Of a stretch of DNA of 20,127 nt, positions 1 through 8,028 are shown piece by piece. Position 1 is the stretch's first letter. Each line of letters starts with the position of its first letter. Location of the stretch: positions 1 to 20,127 of the IMG/VR virus record IMGVR_UViG_3300009158_000259; one strand, 5' to 3'. Below the pieces are notes generated by a model. The model saw nothing but the letters and a program-made list of their open reading frames with translations, was not told the origin of the DNA and did no database searches. The translations under genes and the position numbers were made by a program. The DNA is from a virus.

Positions 1-1
1 C

Positions 2-3000
2 TTTGCGTATAAACAAGCAGTAATGGGCTTAGAAGAAAGCATGAGCGGAGAAAAAGCCGTATTCGATAATAAGCCTTTCCCACACATTAGAAACAAAAGT
101 CAGCCAACATTTAGTTCCGCAATATCTGATCATGGTGGTTTAAGTAACGCTTTGAGTGATTCAATGAGAGGGCAGAAGAATGCTGGATTGATGAGTGGAG
201 GATTTGTGCCTAATTTTGCAAAAAAAGGTAAAGGTGGGAAAAAGGGTAAAAAAAATACACAAACTAATGCTCCTGCATCAATGTCTGATGATGATATTGA
301 AAAAGCTATTTCTGATTTTATAAATTCTGTTCAAAACGCAGATGAGCAAATGGGTTTATTTGAAAGTCTGTTTGGAGGTAGAACAAAACTTATAGATGCT
401 GAATTAGGTAAATTTAAAAATACTCTTACTGCTGGAGGCGTGTCTGGTCAAAAACTTGACGCTGCAATGAATAAAGCTTCCAAAGGAATAAATAATCAGC
501 AAAGTAAATTTGCCAAGAGTTTAGCTTCAGCGGGTACTGCTATTTCGATTGCTGGACCTATGCTTGCAGGACAAATTGAACAAATGGCTTTTGGTAATAG
601 AGATAGAACTGATATGACTAGCGGAGAAAGATTTGGTCAATCTGCATTAAGCAGTGGTTTGACTTCTTTTACTACTGGCATTGGTATAGGCGCAAGCTTT
701 GGACCTCTTGGTGCTGCAATTGGTGGTTTGAGTGGATTATTGATAGGTTTAGCAACTGCAACTGGTGCAGCAAAACTATCCATTGAAGATTTAAACAAAA
801 TAAATGAAAAATATTTTCAAACACAATCTGAAAATTTGTCATCTGGTCGAGAATATATTCAATCACAACAACAGTTGAGCGATTTAATTTCTAAAGGGGC
901 TAGTAATAAAGATATTGAAAGAGCTAGTAAAAATTTAGCAGAAAACTTTTCAAAAATAAAAGACGTTAATTTGCAGCAAGCTTTTGTTCAAGCTGGAGGT
1001 AATTTGAAAAAAATGGATGAGGTTATTAAAGAGTTTACTGACAACATAAATGCTCAAAAATTAACTAGAGGAATAATATCTAGTACTAAAGATCTTTCAG
1101 GTTTTTCAGGTTATTGGCAAAATTTTCTTTCGTTTTTTGGAGGAAAAACTTCTTTTGAAGCCTCAACTAATTTAGATACAGAAAATATAAACAATTTAAT
1201 TTCGTCTTTATCGCAAATAAATGTTCCTTCTGATAAATTAAAATTTACAGGAAAATCGTTGGATGAAAGAACTAAAGACGCTAAAGTAAAAAAAAGTAAA
1301 GAGTTGGGCGTGCCTGCTGAAAAGGTTGTTCTAGAGGATCTTGATAATATTCAAAATGAATTTGCTTCTGATTTTGTGCAACAAAATATTGATTTTATAA
1401 ACGAATTAACTGAAAAAGGAAAATTTAAAAACAAAGAAGAGAAAGAAAAATACAAACAAACAATAGGTTTGCTTTTATCTCGTTATTATGAATTTATAAA
1501 TGAAGGTTTAAGTGCGAGAGAAATAACTCAAAAAAACGCTTCAATAATCACTCGTCTTTCGGCGACAACGATTCAATCTTTTTCTAAGCTTTTTAAAATA
1601 ATTGAAAATCAATTTAAAGATTTAGCTTTTAATATTGCGGTGGGTTTTGAAAAAGATAGTGCAAAAAATAGAGTTGAAAATATACTGTTAGATTTTACAA
1701 CAAGTTTTAATGATCAATTATCAAGTTTTGTATTAAAAAATTTACCTGATCTTGATAAATTTACAATGGCACCAATAATTGCAAGACAAAAAAAAGAAAC
1801 ATCTTTTAGAAAATTAAGTTTAGAATCTTCGGATTTTGAATTAAAACAAGCTAAAGATAGAAGTTTATTTTTAATGGAAGGCGCTCAAAATTTAACTAAA
1901 GATTTCAAAGACCAATTGCTAGATTCCGAGCAGAACGCTAAATACTTTCTAGATAGTATTTTGCCAAATTTACAAAAAGGCGATTATAATATTGATGTTG
2001 GATCTGTAGCTAAAAAAATGTTCGAAACAAGACAAAAAGATTTAATGGACTATTCTCAATCGTTAGATAGCGAACCAAGAGGTTTAGGAATAAAAGGACT
2101 TACTGGAATTGGTAGTAGAAGAGGTCAACCTTTCGATTTAAATAATCCAAGTCAGATCAAAACATTGCAGTTAGCCGTGTCTGAAAATTTAAATAGTAAA
2201 AATTTAAATTTAAAAGATAGAGAAGATCTTATCAAATTAAATGATAAAATAATTTTAGCAGAAAAAGCTACTGCGTTTTTAAAAAATCAAAATGCTCAAG
2301 ATGAATTAATCGCATCTTTAAAAACACAGAATAATAAAAAAATTGAATTTAATTTAATGGCCACAAACGCTAAAAAAGAATTTGAATTAAATCAGACTCT
2401 TTCGAAAGAAAGAATGAAAGCTGAAGAAATCATGGCTGTTGAAGAAGCCAAAATTCAATCAAAAAATTTAATTAGAATAAAAAGCATGGAGTCCGCTAGT
2501 AAGCGTATTGGATTTGGTAATGATTTGTTTAAAGCGGAAAGAGAAGGTAGAGTATCAGATATAGAAAGAAATCTTGCCGATCCAAGATTAGAGGCTGGTT
2601 TAGGCGTTAAAGAAATGACTGAAAGAAGAATTAAAGCAGAAAGAGAAATATTAGAAGAAAGAAGAAAAATTGAAGATCGAGCTTTAGCTACTGAAATAAC
2701 TCAAGCGCAAATGCAATTATCAGTAGAAATTCAAAATACCAACGCATTACAACAATTGACTAAAGCTGTGTTAGCAATGGTTAGTTATAATTTGACGACA
2801 GATTTAGGAGGAGAAGAAAGAATAAAGCAAATTGAAAATTTTGTTAATCAACCTTTTGGAGACGTTCTTAATGAACAGGGAAATATCATTGGTAGAGATA
2901 AAATGCCTGATTCATTTCTGGATGCAAATTTTGGAAAAGGTGTTTCTGCTAAGTATTTAGCGTACAAGACAAATGAAGAGCAAAGACAGTTTTTAGATAA

Positions 3001-4555
3001 TAATGCTAATAATATTACCAGCATGACGCAGCAATTAAAAACATCTGGTAATTTTACAGATGAACAATTGAATTACAGCAATTTAGAAAATTTAGCTAAA
3101 CAAAATCCGCTTCTTGCCGACCAAGTTCAATTATTAAGAGATCAATATGAAAATCGTAAAAAAATATTAGAAAAGCAAAGAGATAGCGTTAATAAAGATC
3201 AAGCTCAAAAAGATGCTTTAGCAAGGCTTAATTCTTCATTTGTAGGAAATATGGCTTTAGGTCTTGGAGGTTTAAAAAAAGAAGGAGAGGAAATCTTATT
3301 AAGATTAGGAAGAGATCTTCCAAGGATGTTTGGAGACGGCCTTGTTGATGGTATAAAAGCAGCAATTCGCGAATCAGATAATTTAGGAGAAGCTTTGATG
3401 GGCATAGCTGCAAAATTTCTTGATGAAATAAGCACAGCGATGATGAGAAGCGCTATATATGGAATGCTTGGAAATATGGGTATGGGTATACCGGGGGTTG
3501 GACAAGCACTAAGCGGCAACCAAAAAGGAGGATACATTCGCGCTCAATCTGGTATGTATATTTCTGGAAGCGGTTCTGGAGATAAATATCCAGCGTTGCT
3601 TGAGAACGGTGAATATGTATTAAATAGAAGAGCGGTAATGGCAATGGGTGGTCCTGCTGACATTGATAAATTAAATTTTAGTATGGCTCCAAGATTCGCA
3701 TCTGGAGGTTCTTTTTCAACAGAGTTTACTGATTTAAAGTCAATGGAAGAGGGTATGACTACTGCTGGTCTTGAAAACAGTCAAGTATATAGTGAATTAA
3801 GAGATACAGAAAGACAAAAACAAGAAGAAAAAAGACAAAAACGCAGAAAACAGAAAGAAATGATCGCTGGTATTGTAGGGTCTCTTGTTGCGGCAGCAGC
3901 TAGTTATGGGATGAATAAAGGTATATCAAAGTTAAAAGCAAATGCTGAAGTAGGTGGGGCTAAAGATTTTGCAGAATCTGGAGCCGCTACAATAACAGGA
4001 GCGGGATTAAAAGCGTATGGAGATACGCCTCAAATGTATGCAGAAACAGGGAGTACTCCTAGTGATGTGTCTCGCTATAATAAATATGTTGGATCAAATT
4101 TAATAACCCCATCAGGAAGTTTCACAGGAGCAAAAAATTATACTGGAATAAGATCTTTCTTTTCAAGTCCTAAGATGCCTGGAGGAAAACGTCAAACTGG
4201 TGGTCTAATTGGTTCTCGTTTATCTGATACTATTCCAGCTTATGCTGAAGGAGGGTTATATAACAATTCAATAGTTAAAAAATATGGCATTGGTTTACAA
4301 AATGGTGGAATGGGTTCATCTGTTAATAATTCTAATGTTGTAAATAACAGTAATGCTGCTAATTCTTTCAATTTTAATACTAATGTAAATAGAGACGGTG
4401 CTATACAAGTTGGTTCTAATTCGACAAGTTATAAACAACAAGATGTTGAATTATCAGAAAATTTAAATAATAAGATATATGGAGCAGTGTTAGGAGTAAT
4501 AAAAGATCAACAACGATTTGGTGGGTCTTTAGCAGGAACTCGTAGGGCAACATAA
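2..4555 (+). CDS. Phage tail tape measure protein (5' end outside window)
   Basis: This is the tail-length ruler: it fills the tail tube during assembly and leaves through it at DNA delivery. The frame is open to the window edge, and the first ATG (base 23) has no ribosome binding site, so the N-terminus probably lies upstream. Counting from that ATG, at least 1510 residues are visible. Seen in order: a GFVPNFA motif at 60-66 followed by a Lys/Gly-rich stretch; a Gly/Ala-rich hydrophobic segment at about 218-252; a long Lys/Glu/Asn-rich, largely helical central part (about 255-1080); a first copy of the tape-measure tail motif (GGYI...GDKYPALLENGEYVLNRR) at about 1168-1205; a very basic patch and a second hydrophobic segment (about 1280-1299); and a degenerate second copy (GGLIGSRLSDTIPAYAEGG) near 1392-1411. 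No M23, SLT or other hydrolase motif was seen. Lambda H is about 850 aa, so this phage should have a longer tail. Confidence 0.9.
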   Translation, partial: FAYKQAVMGLEESMSGEKAVFDNKPFPHIRNKSQPTFSSAISDHGGLSNALSDSMRGQKNAGLMSGGFVPNFAKKGKGGKKGKKNTQTNAPASMSDDDIEKAISDFINSVQNADEQMGLFESLFGGRTKLIDAELGKFKNTLTAGGVSGQKLDAAMNKASKGINNQQSKFAKSLASAGTAISIAGPMLAGQIEQMAFGNRDRTDMTSGERFGQSALSSGLTSFTTGIGIGASFGPLGAAIGGLSGLLIGLATATGAAKLSIEDLNKINEKYFQTQSENLSSGREYIQSQQQLSDLISKGASNKDIERASKNLAENFSKIKDVNLQQAFVQAGGNLKKMDEVIKEFTDNINAQKLTRGIISSTKDLSGFSGYWQNFLSFFGGKTSFEASTNLDTENINNLISSLSQINVPSDKLKFTGKSLDERTKDAKVKKSKELGVPAEKVVLEDLDNIQNEFASDFVQQNIDFINELTEKGKFKNKEEKEKYKQTIGLLLSRYYEFINEGLSAREITQKNASIITRLSATTIQSFSKLFKIIENQFKDLAFNIAVGFEKDSAKNRVENILLDFTTSFNDQLSSFVLKNLPDLDKFTMAPIIARQKKETSFRKLSLESSDFELKQAKDRSLFLMEGAQNLTKDFKDQLLDSEQNAKYFLDSILPNLQKGDYNIDVGSVAKKMFETRQKDLMDYSQSLDSEPRGLGIKGLTGIGSRRGQPFDLNNPSQIKTLQLAVSENLNSKNLNLKDREDLIKLNDKIILAEKATAFLKNQNAQDELIASLKTQNNKKIEFNLMATNAKKEFELNQTLSKERMKAEEIMAVEEAKIQSKNLIRIKSMESASKRIGFGNDLFKAEREGRVSDIERNLADPRLEAGLGVKEMTERRIKAEREILEERRKIEDRALATEITQAQMQLSVEIQNTNALQQLTKAVLAMVSYNLTTDLGGEERIKQIENFVNQPFGDVLNEQGNIIGRDKMPDSFLDANFGKGVSAKYLAYKTNEEQRQFLDNNANNITSMTQQLKTSGNFTDEQLNYSNLENLAKQNPLLADQVQLLRDQYENRKKILEKQRDSVNKDQAQKDALARLNSSFVGNMALGLGGLKKEGEEILLRLGRDLPRMFGDGLVDGIKAAIRESDNLGEALMGIAAKFLDEISTAMMRSAIYGMLGNMGMGIPGVGQALSGNQKGGYIRAQSGMYISGSGSGDKYPALLENGEYVLNRRAVMAMGGPADIDKLNFSMAPRFASGGSFSTEFTDLKSMEEGMTTAGLENSQVYSELRDTERQKQEEKRQKRRKQKEMIAGIVGSLVAAAASYGMNKGISKLKANAEVGGAKDFAESGAATITGAGLKAYGDTPQMYAETGSTPSDVSRYNKYVGSNLITPSGSFTGAKNYTGIRSFFSSPKMPGGKRQTGGLIGSRLSDTIPAYAEGGLYNNSIVKKYGIGLQNGGMGSSVNNSNVVNNSNAANSFNFNTNVNRDGAIQVGSNSTSYKQQDVELSENLNNKIYGAVLGVIKDQQRFGGSLAGTRRAT

Positions 4556-5472
4556 TGAAAAACGCCGCATTAAATTACGAAAATATTTTCTACCTAAATG
4601 GTAATGCTATTTCTGGCATACAATCTATAGAAGGCAGTTATTCTGTAAATTATGGGCCAATTAATACAATAGGTGTTGGTTATAATAAACAAATTATGGC
4701 CGATGTGCCTAACGCAACATTTAATGTTCAAAAATATTTATTATATAATGAGCCATTTTTACAGTTTACTGGTGAGAGTCCATCGAAACAGGCAAGAAGT
4801 TTCGCTGGTAGCATAAATTATTTTGGCAAATCATTCGGTTTCAAAACTGGTTGTGTAAATAGTTTTAATTTACAATGTTCAGTCGGAGAAATTCCACAAA
4901 CATCAATAGATATACAAGTATTTGGAGATATAGGTAAAAATACTTCTGCTTCTGGTAATTTTGGCGCACCATATATAAGCGTTCCACAAATAAAAGATAT
5001 TACATTAACTTGTAGTGGATCTTCTACAAATAGAATAACTCAATTTGATTATTCTATTAACTGTCCAAAGAAACCGATTTATTTATTGCAACCATCAGGG
5101 GTCAGCGCTTCAGGACCGGGATATGATTATCCTTCAGATAATTACGCGTATATACCTAATGAAATATTGTTAGAATTGCCTATAGAAATAGACGCTTCAT
5201 TTACAATGGAAGTGGATGATTACGAAAGCAAAAAATTATACGATCAGATGAATAATGATATTGATTACAATTTTAGCATAGAAGTTCGTGGAAAGGTCTT
5301 TAAAAATCTTTCTTTAGGCGTATTGGATTTATTAGCTTTAGACGCTTCTAATGGAATTTTGTTGTTTAAACAAACTTTTTCAAATGTTAAATTGGTATCT
5401 CAAAATTATAATTCGTCAGCAGATGACGTTTTAAGTGTAAAATTAAGTTACAAAGGATATTTAAATAGTTAA
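4555..5472 (+). CDS. Putative two-domain tail-tube-like protein
   Basis: This 305-aa protein starts inside the stop codon of the tape measure gene (TAATG), so the two are translationally coupled. No name can be assigned from motifs alone. It is rich in beta-strand-like alternation, has no signal peptide and no membrane segment. It seems to contain two similar halves. The first (about 1-155) has a hairpin-like stretch at 103-130 (FNLQCSVGEIP... then a strand ending in FGDIG). The second ends with an analogous pair at about 273-303 (FSNVKLVSQNYN... then LSVKLSYKGYL). The N-terminus (YENIFYLNG at 8-16) and both halves resemble the 268-aa protein at 7222. Duplicated tube domains in one chain are known from the T5 tube protein pb6, which forms trimers with pseudo-sixfold symmetry. 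By analogy and position, a tube or tube-terminal ring protein is the best guess. It could instead be an unrelated beta-sandwich tail protein. Confidence 0.55.
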   Translation: MKNAALNYENIFYLNGNAISGIQSIEGSYSVNYGPINTIGVGYNKQIMADVPNATFNVQKYLLYNEPFLQFTGESPSKQARSFAGSINYFGKSFGFKTGCVNSFNLQCSVGEIPQTSIDIQVFGDIGKNTSASGNFGAPYISVPQIKDITLTCSGSSTNRITQFDYSINCPKKPIYLLQPSGVSASGPGYDYPSDNYAYIPNEILLELPIEIDASFTMEVDDYESKKLYDQMNNDIDYNFSIEVRGKVFKNLSLGVLDLLALDASNGILLFKQTFSNVKLVSQNYNSSADDVLSVKLSYKGYLNS

Positions 5473-5473
5473 T

Positions 5474-7222
5474 ATGAGCGCACCTTTAGCATCTCTAACA
5501 GAAATTTTCGGGTCTAATGTCGTGTCTGGTGATATATTTTATGTCACTGATTCTACATCTACTAATACATATAAAATCTCTAGGGATGAATTATCTAAAG
5601 CTTTTACTGGATTTACAGCTCAAAACGTAAATGGTTTTAGTATTTTTGAGAGCGCTGGAGAATATGGATTATCTGTTAGCGGTTCAAATGGTTTTATAGG
5701 AGTAAATAATAGAACACCATTTGTTTCATTAGATATAAAAGATAATATTTCCGCTTCTAATGGCTCAGGACAAATAAGAATATCAACCATCAATTCTGGA
5801 AGAAAAATTAGTTTTTCAATATCTGATCCAAATGTTTATTATCAATTTGCAAAAAAATCAAATGACTCTAAATTATATTTAGAATCATCTATTGATGGAG
5901 GATCTAATTTTACAAATTTAATGGTTTTTGATCAAAGTGGAAATTGCGCTTTACATAAAACTACAGGAAGTTTAAGTGATAAATTTTTAGTAAGCGGAGA
6001 ATTTATAGAATTTCAAAATTCTGGTAATTCTATTATTTTTGATCCATACAATGGAGAAATAAAAACTAACGCTTCGGACGAACCTTTATTGTTGAACTAT
6101 AATAATTTAGGAAATGTTATATTAGGTTCTGACGCTGTTTTTGTTGATAATGATTCAGTTAATCCAAAAGTTGGAATTAATACTAATAATCCTACTGCAA
6201 CTTTTACTGTAAGTGGTGCAGGACAAACAAGTAAATTTGAAAGTAATACTAATATTTCTGTTTTAGGTTTAGGAAATACTGTAGATTCAGGATTTTTTGG
6301 AGTAGTAGATGACAAAACTTTTTTTGGCCCTTCATCTGGAGGATTAAGTATTTATAATGTTGTATATGATCATAGTAGTGAAGGGTTCTTAGGTTTAGGA
6401 ACAACAGGTCCGCAATATAAATTAGACATAAACTCTGATGCTTTAAATACTGTGGCTCATTTTAGTAACACAGGAACCGCAAAAACATGCGAAGTAATTA
6501 TAGCTGCAAATAAAGCTTTGGGTGGAGGGGACACTGGCCCAAGAAATTCTTTTTTAACTTTTTCTAGATATGATTCTACTGTAGATACGGATAAATGGTC
6601 GATAGGAAATATTTATGTTGATCCAACATTTGGAGGTAGTGATGATTTCGTGTTTATTAAGAATGGTTTTTATGGGGCAAGTCCTAATGTAGTCGCTAAA
6701 TTAAGTAACATTGGAGATTTCGACATTGATGGAAAATTTACTACTAACAGTTCTTTTTGTAAGGGGCAATTTGTTGAAGTTTATAGTAGTCGATTAACAG
6801 GCACAGCGAATATTTATATAGATCCTTTCGGGGTAAATGGATCGTCCACAATGTCTAGTGGAAATTTTAATGCGGATTCTCCGTTTGGTGTATCGATGTA
6901 TAATGGAAAATTAGAAAGAGTAATGGCATTTACATCAGATAGTATAACTGGAGAAAACGTGATTTTTCAATTTTATGCTATAACTCCAGCAGCAACAAGC
7001 GTCAATGGTTTTAATAATATTGGAACAACTGGAGACACGACAAACGTAAGATGTAGTGGGACTTTTACAATATACAGCAATCAAGTTTCACAATTAATAT
7101 TTCCAACTTTTGGAACATTTAATTCTGGACAATTATTACAATTTAGATTGTTTAAAGATAATTATACTCAATTAACGTATCCAGTCACTTTGACAAGCTC
7201 AATGAAATACATAATTGTTTAA
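5474..7222 (+). CDS. Fibre-like virion protein with GVNxxxP-type repeats
   Basis: This 582-aa protein starts one base after the previous stop (TAATATG), with no usable Shine-Dalgarno (AAGGA is 16 bases away). The N-terminus (residues 1-45) contains GDIFYVTDST and YKISRDEL, a pattern typical of the attachment ends of phage fibre proteins. The middle carries at least three spaced copies of a fibre repeat of the type 'xGxNTxxPxxxLDI': around 74 (FIGVNNRTPFVSLDI), 233 (VGINTNNPTATFTV) and 307 (LGLGTTGPQYKLDI), with a weaker relative near 412. Such repeats usually mark trimeric beta-structured shafts. The C-terminal 150 residues are Ser/Thr/Gly/Phe-rich and probably a globular beta domain, perhaps receptor-binding. 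No S74 intramolecular chaperone was seen. It sits between two tube-like genes, so it may decorate the tail tube or tip. The fibre-like nature is fairly secure; its place in the particle is inference. Confidence 0.6.
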   Translation: MSAPLASLTEIFGSNVVSGDIFYVTDSTSTNTYKISRDELSKAFTGFTAQNVNGFSIFESAGEYGLSVSGSNGFIGVNNRTPFVSLDIKDNISASNGSGQIRISTINSGRKISFSISDPNVYYQFAKKSNDSKLYLESSIDGGSNFTNLMVFDQSGNCALHKTTGSLSDKFLVSGEFIEFQNSGNSIIFDPYNGEIKTNASDEPLLLNYNNLGNVILGSDAVFVDNDSVNPKVGINTNNPTATFTVSGAGQTSKFESNTNISVLGLGNTVDSGFFGVVDDKTFFGPSSGGLSIYNVVYDHSSEGFLGLGTTGPQYKLDINSDALNTVAHFSNTGTAKTCEVIIAANKALGGGDTGPRNSFLTFSRYDSTVDTDKWSIGNIYVDPTFGGSDDFVFIKNGFYGASPNVVAKLSNIGDFDIDGKFTTNSSFCKGQFVEVYSSRLTGTANIYIDPFGVNGSSTMSSGNFNADSPFGVSMYNGKLERVMAFTSDSITGENVIFQFYAITPAATSVNGFNNIGTTGDTTNVRCSGTFTIYSNQVSQLIFPTFGTFNSGQLLQFRLFKDNYTQLTYPVTLTSSMKYIIV

Positions 7223-8028
7223 TGAGTAAATTCATAAAATATGAAAATTTAGATTTTAGAATAAATAACGATATTTTTTATTCTACATCTGTTGAAATTT
7301 CAATTCAAACTAATATAGAACCAATATTGTTATCTGATGGTTCATTGTTAAGATATGCCCCTCAAGGTACAATTGTTGGTTCATTGACTACTGAGTTTTT
7401 TTTAATTGGCGCTTTTCCTAACTATCTAGTTCCAACTAGTTCCACGGAAAGCCCTGTAAACGCTATCTTTGCAGGAGTTCAAATAGAAAATTGTTATTTA
7501 AAAAGCATTTCTTTTCAAGCTTCTCAGTTCTCTCCAATTTCTTTGAACGCTGAATTTGATTGGTACGGTCAAATAAATAATAAAGATAGCACAAATAGTC
7601 TAAAACCTTTTTCCGCTACAAGAAACGCAAGCTTAAGTCAAATATCTCATTCTAATAGATCTTACATTAGCGATTTAACAAATGTTTTTGGTTTTTCAGA
7701 AATCTTTGGTTTTCAATATTCTGAACAATGTAACAGAATTCCATTTTTCAAAAATGATGAAATAGTTCCTTTTAGAGTGGCAAAAACAAATAAAACAAAA
7801 AGCGTAACAGTTGATGGCAATTTTTTTAGGCAAAATAATATAAATAGTATAGAAGGAAAAGACGTTAATTGTGATTTATTTTTAAAGGATTATAATAATA
7901 CATTATTAAATAATTTTAACGTTTCTGGTAAAATAGAATCAAGAGGCTTGTCGATTAGCAACAATGGGATATTGCAAAGCAAACTATCTATAATGCAACG
8001 TTTAGCGCCGTTAAGGAGTTCTTTATGA
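7222..8028 (+). CDS. Second putative tail-tube-like protein, paralogue of the 305-aa protein
   Basis: This 268-aa protein starts within the preceding stop codon (TAATG). It is beta-rich with no signal peptide and no membrane segment. The N-terminal YENLDFRIN (7-15) matches YENIFYLNG in the 305-aa protein. Two half-repeats are visible: one with a CYLKSISFQASQF strand pair near 91-115, and one ending in NNFNVSGKIESRGL... at about 231-262. These occupy the same positions relative to each half as the corresponding strands in the 305-aa protein. The opening of the second half (FGFQYSEQCNRIPFF) also resembles the second half of the other protein (FDYSINCPKKPIYLL). Both therefore look like divergent copies of one two-domain tail-tube-fold protein. 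Likely role: a ring at the distal tube or tip that adapts sixfold tube to threefold tip symmetry. This is inferred from architecture and position, not from a recognised family. Confidence 0.5.
   Translation: MSKFIKYENLDFRINNDIFYSTSVEISIQTNIEPILLSDGSLLRYAPQGTIVGSLTTEFFLIGAFPNYLVPTSSTESPVNAIFAGVQIENCYLKSISFQASQFSPISLNAEFDWYGQINNKDSTNSLKPFSATRNASLSQISHSNRSYISDLTNVFGFSEIFGFQYSEQCNRIPFFKNDEIVPFRVAKTNKTKSVTVDGNFFRQNNINSIEGKDVNCDLFLKDYNNTLLNNFNVSGKIESRGLSISNNGILQSKLSIMQRLAPLRSSL
8013..8018 (+). promoter_or_regulatory. Shine-Dalgarno (AAGGAG) for the M-like gene
   Basis: AAGGAG lies six bases before the ATG at 8025, inside the 3' end of the 268-aa gene. It supports this start, which overlaps the upstream stop as ATGA. 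It is the only good Shine-Dalgarno seen before any gene start in the window. Confidence 0.7.

Noticed and set aside
23-25. ATG at 23 as the true start of the tape measure gene
   Set aside because: The frame is open upstream to the window edge, there is no Shine-Dalgarno, and the first residues do not look like an N-terminus. The gene probably begins before the window, though this cannot be proven here.
3205-3537. Minus-strand open frame of 110 codons opposite the tape measure gene
   Set aside because: It lies entirely opposite the strongly supported tape measure frame, including its conserved C-terminal region, is Pro/Ile/Ser-rich as expected of a reverse shadow, and has no ribosome binding site or family motif. 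The other minus-strand frames (672-866, 3228-3413, 3453-3644, 6097-6315, 8585-8788, 14021-14224, 18115-18330) are rejected for the same reasons.
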